Part shown: one piece after another, positions 23,430 to 35,700 of the stretch | Layout of the letters: each line of letters starts with the position of its first letter | Position numbering within the stretch: position 1 is the first letter of the stretch | Assembly: GCA_029204225.1 (NCBI GenBank) | Contig: CM055098.1 | Coordinates: 20,280,685-20,344,684 of the forward strand | DNA length: 64,000 bases | Reading direction: 5' to 3' | DNA from: Diphasiastrum complanatum | Lineage: Eukaryota; Streptophyta; Lycopodiopsida; Lycopodiales; Lycopodiaceae | Translations under genes and position numbers: made by a program | The notes under the pieces: generated by a model | What the model was told of the DNA's origin: nothing | The model's database searches: none | The model's input: the letters and a program-made list of their open reading frames with translations, nothing else

Positions 23430-23983
23430 CCTTCAAAAATCTGAAAATACTAGGGCTACCGCAAAATCTGAGATTTTTGGCTCTGAAATAGTCACAAAAC
23501 AGCCGCTATTTAAACGTAAACTTCTTGCAATCGGGTCTGAATTTTTTTGAAAGGCACCCCCACTCTAGCTTGCGGTCCTGTAAGGATCCGACATGCCAAA
23601 TCAATGCTCAAGAAGTGGATTTTTGCACCAAACAGATCATTGGTTGCAAATTTTACTTATTTTTTCCCTTCTTGGGCAGCAATTTACTGCTGGGGAAGTT
23701 GGCCTGGGAATGCCTTTGAAGCTGGCTGCCCCTTGGTGAAGATATGAACGTTTTTGCTCTATCCTAACAAAAGATGATGACCTGCAGAAAACTGTTTCCT
23801 ATCCAAGATAAAATGGATTTAGGCTGCGTTAGATTGACTCCACGAGAAGCCTTCCCTGATGATCTTCCAACCGAAATCCGAGGAAAAACAAAAGAAGATA
23901 CTATTTTTTTGGCACTTTCTTTAAAACAGGCTATTCTCTCTCTAAAACGGATTTCTCATGATACTTTGATACCAAATGTGCTA
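23430..23983. other. Spacer without recognised gene
   Basis: Short frames only (for example 23774-24064, which runs into repeat R1). None could be supported as coding. Confidence 0.4.
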
Positions 23984-24290
23984 AGCTCTCCAAGCTCCTC
24001 AAGAAACCAACCATCCAATAAAAGAATGAATCTCCTCCCAACCATGGGCAACCTCTTGTGCTAGTTACTTGCTATCCTTGGCCTGGGGCACTTGGCATCC
24101 ATGCATGGGTAGCTAATCCATGTAAGCTGGCCAAGCCTGGACATGCTAGATAGATGTAACAGCTAAGGGAACTGCGACCCCCATGCTCTATCGTGCCTAA
24201 GTGGCCCTCTGGTTCACTCCAGCCTTCAGCCAACTAACCCTAGTCAGTGCCCGTTGGCGTCACGGGTTGACTTGGTTAGTTGGACGTCGG
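23984..24290 (+). repeat. Dispersed repeat R1, copy b
   Basis: Second copy of the repeat at 14411-14730. It shares the CTCTCCAA start, the CATGCATGGGTAGCTAATCC block and the final GGTTGACTTGGT block. The family is unknown. Confidence 0.8.
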
Positions 24291-25209
24291 ATCTACACGC
24301 CTCGCCACATCATTGATGGTATGTGTATACTCATGGAGTCATGTATAGTGCCATATCCAGTGAGCTATAATATTGTCATGTGCCTAGAGTGGGGTGGGAG
24401 TTGTGCCCACTACTGATGGTCACCTACTCACTTGTTGTGAATTGTGCCTTGCCATTGGCAACGATCAGCTGATCCAATTGGTCACTCCTCCTTCCAGAAT
24501 ATGTTATGGCCACGATTAGGCCCAATATCTTTTGTAGAAGTCGTAGGTTTGAATACACATATAGTAGCCCTTCTAAATGATTTGTGAAGAGCTTATTTTC
24601 CTTCTTGGTGTGTGTAGGAGGGAGTAGATGTTCCAGTTCCTCTCACAATCTACCATGGTGTAGTCCTATCAGGACTGTCAATGGGATGTGTTGAATCTTC
24701 CATATTTGTCTTGCCAAGACAATGGCCTCAACTATTTTGCGCTATCTTGTGTCGTGGCCCTAATGATATGTGAGGTGGTCTCTCCGAAAGTCATCAACTC
24801 ATCATTGTAGGCCTACTGTGAACATAAAGTTCAAGCAATTGTCAATGCTTCAAATTAAAGCAAGATCCAGATTTGCTAAACTTAGAATCCCAAACCCAAA
24901 TTCTAGCATTGAGAATGAGATGTCAAAGTTCAAGCCTCATGGAAGCAGGTCTCAGGATTTCCAAATTTTTAAACCCTCTATATATTGCCAGAGGACCTTG
25001 GGTTTGTTGGTGACAAACCTCACCAAGAATTATGTAGTATCAAGGACCTCTTGCACCCTAGGATGAGCTGGACAAAGCAAGACGTATCAAAGAAAGGCAA
25101 GGAAAAACTGTATCAAAATCCAAGGAGCCAGAACATTTGTGATTTTGAGAGCAAAAGCAAGACATGTAGAATCTAGATGCTAGAATTATAGATAGTAATT
25201 TGCAGTAAC
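24291..25209. other. Spacer without recognised gene
   Basis: A 98-codon plus-strand frame (24770-25066) has no recognised similarity and no context that supports expression. Confidence 0.4.
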
Positions 25210-25960
25210 TAGGATTGTAGATATAGATACATCATAATTTTGAGGAGCCTGGATGATATACCTGCAATGTCCTCAATCACTAGTTCGAGGTTGTGTGTAG
25301 CACATGGATACCAAAAGATCTTGGGGTAATTTGCCATCACCAAATCCTCCATGGCCTTGCAGTTTGTGACATTGTCAGTAATAACCTGCACAACATTGTG
25401 AGGCCCCACATCCTCGATGGCTTGCTTTTCATGTGAGTAGATGTACACACTGGGCATGATGCTCACCTGGATGATATACCTGCAATGTCCTCAATCAGTA
25501 GTTCGAGGCTACGTGTAGCACATGGATTTCAAAAGATCTTGGGGTAATTTGCCATCACCAAATCCTCCATGGCCTTGTAGTTTGTCGCATTGTCAGTAAT
25601 AACTTGCACAACGTTGCGAGGCCCCACATCCTTGATGGCTTGCTTGACGCGTGAGTAGATGTACACACTGGGCATGATGCTCACTTGGAGCGGGAGGAAT
25701 GTTTCCTCTCTCAAAATGACTCATGGTCTCGTAATCATAGTCCAGAGATCTGGTGATGCTTGTGGGCATGGACTAATCTCGAAGCCACACAAACTCAGCA
25801 GGTGCACTTGAATGTAACTCATGTGATAGTAATTGCATGTCCATCGCTTTATGCCTGAGCTATTGTATGCCAAAGAAATTGTCACATGACCTCATACGGG
25901 ATCTCTAGCTCTCACCATGGCCTCCTTGTAGCTTCAACCTCTTGAGTTACCTTTCTCTCC
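25210..25960 (-). pseudogene. hAT transposase relic (BED finger plus DUF659-type region)
   Basis: Reading 25960 to 25700 on the minus strand gives a broken BED-type zinc finger (RDPV, then KRWTCNYY, HLLSLCGFEISPCP). From 25690 the DUF659-like part follows: NVVQVITDNATNYKAMEDL and FWYPCATHNLELVIEDI, where DN and the PC-A-H motif belong to the hAT RNase H-like core. The DUF659 part is present twice in tandem. Stops interrupt the finger, and the C-terminal dimerisation domain and TIRs were not found. It is unrelated in detail to the larger hAT at 29.8 kb. Confidence 0.82.
25248..25684 (-). repeat. 218-bp tandem duplication inside a hAT relic
   Basis: Two direct copies (25248-25465 and 25466-25684) carry the same transposase segment. 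TGCAATGTCCTCAATCA recurs at 25263 and 25481. They differ at about a dozen sites, and the right copy is interrupted earlier by a stop in the coding frame. Confidence 0.93.
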
Positions 25961-26880
25961 TCCCTTTCCCTTGGAATGCCTCCTCAAGAGTCTAGATTCT
26001 AACTTCTAATATCTACAATCAGGTTTTAACCTAAATAGTAAGCTCTAACTCTAACTTTCCAGTTACTATTTGTGAAATGTAACTTCTAACTCCCTATTAT
26101 TTATGTTCTAACTTCTAACTCCTAAATCTCCTATAGGTAACCTACTAACTCTTGTCTCTCCTCTTTCTTTCTTAACTCCTAACTCCTAACACTCCTAACA
26201 CTAACTTCGCACACCCTTAAGTCCCCTTGCTTCATCTCTTTCCTCTTACCTGAATTCTAATACCTATTACCTCCTCCTCTCATATTATCTCTCCTCTTTC
26301 CTCCCTCCTCTCCTCTCCTCTCCTCTCCTCTTTTTTCTCCTTAGAAAGCTTTCTGGCTCTCCTTCTCTCCTACAAACTTCTGCTTTGCAAAGTGGCACAA
26401 AAAGAATTCAGAGTCCTGATTCTTTCCAATTCGAATCGGGACTGTTTGTTAATTAATGAATCACAATTTGTTAGCCAATGAATTGCAATTCATGGAAACT
26501 ATAAAGCTGACCAAAGCAGAGCACTCTGTTTCTTTCAAGTCATTAGTCACATAGAATACAGTTTTTGGTGAATTGCAATGAGAATTGAACTGTGATCTCA
26601 GCATCTTTATATGGTACTTGTAATTGATCACCCTGTGCCTATTATGCATTCTAATGTTCTTGAATGTAGGTTCTCACATTCAACAGAAAACTGCTCAGAT
26701 TAGAAAAGATAGTGAACATTTAGATGCATCACATAGGAATAGAACTTTCATGTTGCTCCAGCTTGGTGAGTGAAAAGCGAACTAGAAACATTGCGATACT
26801 GTTTGAACTTGTAAATGACGATGCAGTGGGAGAGAAAGATAGTAAAGAATGCTTACTTTCATAGATTTCACGAGTTGCAG
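25961..26880 (+). other. Pyrimidine-rich tract and sequence upstream of the first visible IPCS exon
   Basis: 25980-26345 is strongly C/T-rich with (TCCTC)n at 26300-26335 and many CTAACTC units. 26350-26880 leads to the acceptor GAGTTGCAG at 26880. The exon or exons encoding the IPCS N-terminus and first membrane helix were looked for here and not recognised, so this stretch is probably intron. Confidence 0.5.
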
Positions 26881-29740
26881 TACATTCATGGTGTTGCGGC
26901 AAGGATTGTTCACTATCTACATCAACCGGCCCCCATCCTTCCAGACACTGGTTTTCTTGTTCTTCCGGTAAGCTTTTCCTTTTATGCAACTAGTGTTGTG
27001 TTTCAAAACTAGCTTGTGAGCAATCACATCATCTGAATTGTGTTATTTTTCTCACAGTAGAGGTTAAAAAATTATTTTTAGTTTTGTTTGCCACAAGTAT
27101 GTGCATTAAACCTATTATTGATATATGCCAGTTTATATCTATAGAGCGTATCAAGTTTGTGTTTTTTTTTGCAAAGATCAAACTATAGCTCTATTTCCAA
27201 TTACTGTTCTGATATGCTTATGAGCGTCTCAAGTAGCAAAATAATTTGTTATAGAAGACCAGTGAGATGTTTGTAGGGAGTGTGTTTGCTTTGTTAGTGT
27301 CAAGAGGCCTTGATTCTGTAATTTGCATACTTTTATGAGTGTCCTTTCGCTAGCATATGCCTTTCAGATTGCCTGTTTCCTTTGGATAATTGCAAAATAG
27401 CCTTATAATTTCAGAACGATGCTTGTTGCAGGAGCTTGGGCGTAGCAGGGCTTATATGAGTGAGACTCTATTCACTAGCATGTTTATCTTGTTTGTGCTG
27501 GTAAGCCAATCCTTGTCTCTTGAATTGAAAGATTCTGTAGTTTCTAAATTTTAGTTTTATGTTTCACATTTGGTTCAAGCACTTTAGATGTGATAGCTAT
27601 TATTTAAGAGCAGTGCTGAACTTTCTGGTTTCTAAATGAGCTCCAGGAATTTTAGTTGAGTAGTGATATGCCGTTTCAAAGTCAGTAATTTTAACTAATC
27701 TTACTGGATGATGCAGTGGACATTTCACCCTTTTTTGTTCCATAACAAACGCTTTTATACAGTCCTGTTATGGTGCAAAGTGCTCGTTATTTTGGTGGTA
27801 AGTGAGCTTTAAAATTTTCTTCAAGGCTGTTTGTGTTTTGTCTTTTGCTGGTAAAAGAACATGGTTTCATGATGTTTTCACATTTCAATACACCACAAGT
27901 AGAGCATAATAGATGATGAGTCAAAAATCAGATCGGCCTTTTCTCTTGTCAGATAATGGCAGGATAACCTGTTCATATCTTTAATAATGTTTATCAGTGA
28001 AGCCTTCACTGTAACTTCCTTTCACTTGCAGGCATGCCAACTTCTAAGGATAGTGACTTTTCTTTCTACTCAGCTTCCTGGACCAAATTATCACTGTCGG
28101 GAGGTTTGTTATTCACTTCTTCATGATTCACTGCACTGTTATTATCCTTGCTTTAGTGAGTCAGGTCAATTCATACATAGCTACAAATATAAGATTGGAA
28201 TAAATGTATTGCTTTGAAGTTTGTCACTACATATTCATTACCCTATGGTCACTGACTTTTCTAGGGTTCTCCTGTGGCCAAATTGCCACCTCCCAGGAAC
28301 ATTGGTGAAGTCCTATTGATCAACTGTATGTATTTTGCTTTACTTTTATGAGGCCGCACCTTTATGTACATTATTCAAAGCAGTTTGAGGACTGTGTACT
28401 TTAGATTCTAGGTTGCAATCCCTTCCCTTTTTCTATTTTGACAAGACATCTGTTGTCCATCGGGCTAAGAGATGTCTGAAGGTCAGTGTCTGTTTTTATC
28501 TCATATGGCCTTTGACAGTTCCAAAAGGGATAGTTTATGGTTGTGGGGACCTGATATTCTCATCTCACATGATTTTTGCGATTGTTTTTGTGCGCACATA
28601 TCAGAAGTATGGATCAAAAAGGTATTAATACCCGCAATCTCCTTGACCTATTTGCTCTTAATATTGAAACGGATGTAATGAAATCAAAGAAATGTAAACA
28701 CAGACGTGAGGGTATGAGCTTCACATAGTCAATCTGTTTGAAATTTCTTAAGTTGTTCTCAGGTGGACCAAAAGGCTAGCTTGGTTTTCAAGTGTTATTC
28801 TCGGTCTTCTCATAATAGCCTCAAGGAAACATTACACTGTGGATGTTGTTGTTGCTTGGTGAGTTTCTCGCTAATGTGCCTTACCTGTTACCTGGAGCAT
28901 ATTTTGAGGCTTCATGTTTTGTGATGTGGATATCGAGATTTTATTTTATTTTCAATAAAAAACTGGTTCGTTGTTGGAAAACCGTCTAAATAATGGTTGG
29001 GAGCAACTCATGAGATCTGCAAGTCCACACATGAAATTAGGTCGTTTTTGGTTCTCATTTGCTACCACAAGTTTTGTTTAAGACTTCTTTGGTATTCTTT
29101 GATTTGTAAATTGTAATGGGGCCAATTCTAAGGTTAAAGGCGATTTTTCCCTTTGGTCATTTGAGACAATTGTTGGTCTCATTAAGTGCACATATCTCAT
29201 GAATTAGCTCACAAGTATGTGCCAAAGGTGGGTCTTTGTTGGGATCTCTCACCTCCGTTTAGTTCAAGTCTAAATGTTTTTCTTTGTTTCTTTTCAGAAA
29301 ATTAAGTAAATGCTATCTTTTCTATCAAGCCTTCTACAAGAGGATGAAGATTATTTTGTACCAAACACAAAGTAATCAAAAATATTTACCAGCCATTTAT
29401 AGAAATCAAGGACTCTTTAAGACAGTGGTGTTTGATCTTGGATTTTTATGTTTTTTGGTATTGCCAAGCTTACATACAAGATTCTTTTAAGGGAGATTGA
29501 CAAAGGCTCTAACTTGTTTCATCAGGTACACAGTGTTACTTGTCTTTCATTATGTGGATCGACAATTTTTGGATTTAGGTATGTTGTTATAAGCTTAACT
29601 ATCTATGGTAGGTAACAGAGGTATAAGCAATCGTAAGCTATTAGGGTATACTCCCTACTAATATTTTTGTAAATATTGGATTGCTCTTTTACTTTTAGTG
29701 ATCTATTTAAGATTGTGGAAATGTGGTTCTATGCACAATA

Positions 29741-29795
<55 letters not shown>

Positions 29796-32700
29796 TAGGT
29801 CCCGCGGGACCGTACTGGTACCGCGGTACCATGATGGTACCGCGGTACCACAATATAATAATATTTTAAAATTTTTTTTTTTACCTAAACCTACCCACCC
29901 CCCTCGCATTTCCTCTGAAATTTTTTGCGCCCTCTTCGCCTGGCCATCGTTGCTGGTTTTTCCTGCCTGCCTTTGATTCGTTGCGTTGCCCATCGCCCAC
30001 GCAACGCCCTACCTTGCATCTGATTTGCTTTGCCCTGCATTCGCCCATTTTCAGCGTCTCTCCAACAGTGAACCCTGCTGTTTTTTTTCCAGCAATCCAT
30101 CCCTCATTTCATCTGCAATGGTGCAATCCGACTTTTCCGGTCTGTGGGACGAGGTAGACATTGTCAGGCGGTTTGCCGACAAGGCCAACAAGACCGGTCA
30201 GAAGATCGTGCGCTGCCGATACTGTCTCGTCGAGTTTGCTGCATCCCTCACTCGCCTTAAAGGCCATCTGCTCGGTGCACGCGCCAAAAATGGTGCCACC
30301 TTGAATGCTGCCCCTTGTGGCAGCATGACCGTCCCCAACAGGCAGCGACTACTGGACACCTACGGGCCGCGGCTCGTGGCAGGGGAGAACACCATTTCGG
30401 AGGGCATTCTCCGATTTTGCACCGCTCTTTATGTGGCTGACCCAGAGTTGCTGCCTGCTTGGCTGGCACGCACGAGGAGAGGGAGTGCATCCTCCTCCGG
30501 TCCCTTTGCCCCTCAAACAGTTCTGCCTCACGCACCCCCATCTGCTCAGATTCCAGTGGATCCCGTTCCATCGCGTCCGCCAGTTGCCACTGCGGTTCCA
30601 CAACCACCCACTGTTGCTCGCACTCCACCAGTCTACGACTTTCTCATGGACTCTCCGCCACCCGAGCAGGCCTAGGATGGTACTGGGCGGGCCTTCGAGG
30701 ATGTGGAAGAGATCCCTTCTTCCTTCCCTTCCCATCCGGATGACCTCCTCAGCCAGCAGTTTTCGTACCCCATGCTAAATGTTGCCCCTCCACCAGTGCA
30801 CCCCACCTATGCTGCTGCACCCATCCCTGCTAGTGCATCCCACTCTCCCCATTCCACGTCTACAGCCGATGCATCCACCAGTGCCCAGCCTGTCGCGTCA
30901 TCGTCCATTCCCGTCACGGTTGGTGCACCGTGTTGGAGGTCCACCACCCGTCGCCCACCAGGGAGAGCCCTTGTGCAGCAGACCATTCGCGGCACGCATC
31001 AGCCACACATGGACAGAGAGGCCACACAGGCCGTGGCCAGTCTGATTTAGCCCTTTAGAAGGGCCTTCCGCCTTGCACAGTCAGTCAGCCCTAGCTAGAG
31101 AGTCCCTAGTTCAGAGGTTGTCCGCACACACATGCTGAGGGATAGGGTCGAGTCCTTGTCTAGAGAGATGGAGCCTCTACGTCGGCACTGGGCCACTTAC
31201 GGTTGCAGCATCATGTCCGATGGCTGGACTGATGTCAGGAGGCCGATCCTCAACATACTGGTCTCCAGCTGCATGGGCACACAGTTTTTGAGGGCAATGG
31301 ATTGCAGCAGGGGAGGGGAGAGTCATATCTGTAGAGTTCATGTTTGATGTCATCAGGTCTTCCATCCTAGCCATAGGCCCACAACATGTCGTCACGGTGG
31401 TGACGGACAATGCCACGAACTGCATTCAGATGGGTGTACTGCTAGAGGCCGATTTCCCTCATATTGTTCATACCCCCCCGCAGCCCACGACATAGACCTT
31501 CTGATGGGGGACATTGGAGCACTTCCCTGGGTTAGAGCCATCGTCCGGGAGGCCCTCTTCCTGGTGACTTTTGTCACCAGAAAGAGGCGTGTTCTTGCCA
31601 TGTTCCGGGTGTTCAGCCATCTGGACCTCCGTAAGCCAGCCCCCACGCGCTTTGCATTCGACTTGGTGGTCATCGACCGTTTGATCAGGTGCAGGGCCCA
31701 GCTTCTACAGATGGTTGCCAGTGATCTTTGGGGTGCCAGTACATTTCCGCACACTGAGGATGGGGAGCACTTTTCTTCCACGGTGAGGGGAGACTAGTTC
31801 TGGAGGGATGCACAAACATTGTCAGGACTGCTTCGACCACTCTACATTGTGCTCCGCATGGCTGACAGCGAGGGGTCGACACTTGGACTGGTGTATGAGC
31901 TCATGGACCGGATTGGACAGTTCCTGCAGCTGCCCATCTTGCAGCCAGAGAGGTAAGCGGTACAGTGTTGCAATTGACCTTTATCTTTTCAGTACTTGCT
32001 AGTTTGTTTTTCTGTCAATATTAAGCTTTTTCGTAATGCTCTAAACCACATGCCCCTCACCTGCAGGATGACAGAGCTGAAGTTCATATGGGAGACGCGG
32101 TGGAACTACTTCCACAGGAGTATTCACAGCGTTGCACACATGCTGCATCCCTTCTTCCTCTCTCCGACACAGATCGCAGACAGGGAGCTCGAGGCCGATT
32201 GGCTTCAGTACATTCACAGGGTGGGTCCACACATAGGTTTGGATCCTATCAGGCTCATGGAGGAGCTCGCTGCATTTCGTTTCGGCATGGGCACATTCGG
32301 CCACCCGGCTGCCCAAGATCCAAAGAGGAGGCAACTACCCATTACCTGGTGGACCATGTTTTGTAGCACATACCCATCTATACAGCGTCTTGCACTGCGT
32401 GCATCTCATTTTATCCTCCATTTTTGTGTTTCGTTGAAGTTCCACCTCTGCCACAATGTGCTGAAGTATTTCAATGCACGCACCACAGGATTGTGCTGCC
32501 TCCGTGTGTGAGCGTAATTGGAGCACATGGGCACTCATTCACATGAGGAGAAGAAACCGGTTGTCAGTGAGTCAGTTGGAGCGGTTGGTGTTCTGTAGCA
32601 CCAACGCACGTCTCGCCTGGAGGCTTCCGACCATTACGAGCGCATTGCAGGTGATAAGCTAATCTTTCATAGCATGTTGGTTGACTCCTGGTATGTTGGT

Positions 32701-35700
32701 TTCATTTCTTGATAAAGTTGTCTCTCTGACATGCAAATTTTAAACCTTGCAGACGAAGACATCCGATTTGGAGCGCCAGGTTGACTTGCCTATGGACAGC
32801 ACCCATCCCATGCCTGCAGATGACCTGGGCACACAGTTGATGGCAGAGAGAGAGAGGGAGCTTGCCGAGATGAGAGAGAGAGAGCTTGGGCTTGAGCACA
32901 GAGAGCCCCCATTGTATGAGGCAGATGAGCCAGTGTCAGAGGATGAGCATGATGAGGATGAACCCATTTGGGTTGTGTTTGCCAGACCAGAGAGGGATGA
33001 GGCAGATTATACAGGTGCAGGGCACACGCCACGGGCAGGGGTCACAGGTGCATCACGTGGCAGAGGTGGGACACATGGCACAGGTTATACCGGCAGACAG
33101 GCAGGGCACACAGGGGGGGGCAATGGCATACCTACCTATGTCAACATGATGGAGGAGGCTCTTGATAGAGGGGAGTGGTTTAGATGCCGGTCCCGCAGAT
33201 GTTTGGATGCGTGCAGCACAGAGTCATTGCCGTTACTACGACAGCACACCAGAGGAGGCACCTGATGTAGTACCACGGATTTTTGGGCGGCACCATAATG
33301 GCGGTACCACGTGCCACTATGGTATATATATATATATATGAAAACGTCTCCATAAGTACGAACTAAATATATTTTGAGACTTAGCTCAATTTCAAACTAC
33401 TCAATAGCACTGTCTAAATAACATAAAATGCTAGACTATGGAATGCTCAAGTTAACACTCTCAGGAATTCGTTAATCTGTCAACAGTCTGAAGAAGATAG
33501 TGATGATGGTAGTTTGCACTGGATGCATTGGATGTTGTTGGTGATGTCATCCTCGTTTGGATGGTGGCCGAAACCGTCGATGATTTGCACAGTCTATGTC
33601 TATACATTTGTGTATGTGGTATTTTGTCGCTGTCTAATATACCTATCTGTCTTACGTCTGATACACTGTCTCGATGTTGGGATATTTGTTGGGATATTTC
33701 GGTGTCTAGAGAAGAATGTGATGATGCTAGGATGCAAGATTGAGGAGCTTATGTTGCTCTTGCATGATTGAGTAATTTATTGGATCTAGTTCAATGGGTC
33801 AACCCTTCACTCGATGCATGCATGGCATGCCAAGCATTGGTTTTGTTCATGCAATGTTGGGGACAGGAAATAGAAGCATAGAAGGGAAATACTGGATTAT
33901 TGATTCTGATTGAATCTACCCTCAATTATGTAAAGCCCAAGGTTTTGACTAGTACATGAAGCTTGGGAAGCATGTTTTTAAAGAAAATTGGTTGTCACGT
34001 GAATGGTCAACCATCATCTCTTATAATTGAAGAAAAATAGCTAATTATAGATCAAAATCCAAAATACAAACCTATGCAGAAGACCTGTTTTTCACATCAT
34101 TAGAAAATAGTTCATCATTTGCCTCTGTTGAAGAGCATTTGGAGTAGTATCAGCTTGATTGGTTTTGATAGCAACTGCATGTAGGTCAACCTATGCAGTA
34201 GTTTGTTTTGCAGGAAGAGGAAGATCGCTATAGTACTGTAGGTTCAGTTCGCTAGAATCGCTACAAATCAGATTGTTGAAATTTATAAATTTCATAACTG
34301 CTGTTGTTGGCTGATCACTACTGGAAATTGCATTTGGTGATGGAAAGAGAAGTCTGCTGTCCAACGTTTTGTTGCAGATCGCTATTGCTCATTGCTAAAC
34401 CTTTACTGCTGTTGGGAATCGCTACATGAAACAACGAGCGTCATTGGTGGACTGCTGCTTACTAATAACTGTTTGCATGGAGGAAGAATCATGTGACTGG
34501 TTCTGTTTGTATGTAGGAAGGCTTGTTGTTTTTCATGTGAAGTTTGTTGTTATGAATTCTGGCTAGAAGTTGTTGCGGAACGAAGTGGAATGGAAGATGA
34601 TGGGTCGTGAGATCCATTTCCTCTATGCGCCTAAGCCCCGAATTGTCTAGGACTCTACTTGATCTAGACTTTGAAATCGTGTGGATCGTTTTAGTTGATT
34701 ACGTAGCCATACACAAATTCATCAATGTGCGGAGTGCAGAAGCGGAAACAACAGACAGTTCAGACGAAACAATACGAGAGCAGCATTACGTAAAAAGATG
34801 AAAAGCATTCATTCACAATTGACATTATTTTGAACACAATAAGACTTCAGATTGAATCCAGAAAGTAGCATGTACAAATCAGCTATGAAAATGATGATGA
34901 GCACAAGACAATAGCAGTGATAACTACGTGCCCAAAGCTAATCTGATTTACAATTGCGATGATGACACGAAGGTCATACTGTAGCTTACACTTGCTATCT
35001 CTCTGTCTGAGCTGAGCAAATGTGCTGCATCGAAGTGTGCTACATCAAGTTATTTGCATCTCTGTTGTATCTTCGGCATTATTGGCATCATGTCTCTTTT
35101 ATAGACAGAAGTCTTATTACAAGAAATGGTTAAAAAAATGATTTAGTTCCAGTCGTAAGCCTTGTTGCAGTTATATGTCAACGTCTGCCAAGTTGTCTGT
35201 AGGATCTTCATTAGAGACGCCGTCTTTGGGTGGTTGCTTGTAGGTCGTAATGTGGTCGTAATGCCTCGTAGAGAGATTCCTTGCATGCTGGTTACAGGCA
35301 GTTGTCGTAATGCCTTCGGGGCTTCTTACATTTATGGGTGTTGGTGAGATCCTTACATATTTATGGTAGAAGATGTTCAACGAGGCCAAGGGAGTCAATC
35401 TTCAAGCAAGAAAGTTCTCACAGGTATGGCAAAGGTTATCATGTCTAAATTATTTGATTCAAAGGGATTCAAGTTGTTTTGATCCAAAACAAGTCAAGGA
35501 ATCAGGTGATATTTTGCAATCATGGAGGTCACACATATGCATTAGGGACATGAAGACAAAAGCAAGACATTGGGAGTCATATGAAGCAGGTTCATATGAA
35601 AAGGATCAACATACAAAGGAATTCTACATTATCATACGAAGAGACTCTACAAAAACATACAAGAAAGTTGTACATCGAGTAACAAGGACATTGAGATCAA

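Larger units (their letters stand above)
29794..33321 (+). mobile_element. hAT transposon with nearly full-length transposase (element 4)
   Basis: The left end is CATAGGTCCCGCGGGACC. The right end, reverse complemented, is CATAGTGGCACGTGG. The 8 bp outside are ATATATAT and GTATATAT, consistent with an 8-bp TSD in a TA repeat. Subterminal palindromes (GGTACCGCGGTACC twice on the left, GGTACCGC and GGTGCCGC-type copies on the right) surround a 3-kb coding region in the same direction as IPCS. Its GC content is visibly higher than the intron around it. The TIRs beyond CATAG have diverged and the transposase has stops, so the element is probably inactive, but all domains are present. Confidence 0.9.

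Noticed and set aside
26815-27012. 65-codon frame starting [10 protein letters not shown] at the first IPCS exon
   Set aside because: Only the part from 26881 matches the IPCS family. The preceding residues do not, and a good acceptor (GAGTTGCAG) sits at the change point, so the ATG at 26815 is intronic.
30257-31050. Several long overlapping frames on both strands
   Set aside because: They are shadows of the GC-rich hAT transposase linker. Only the frame starting at 30118 shows the BED finger and continues into hAT domains.
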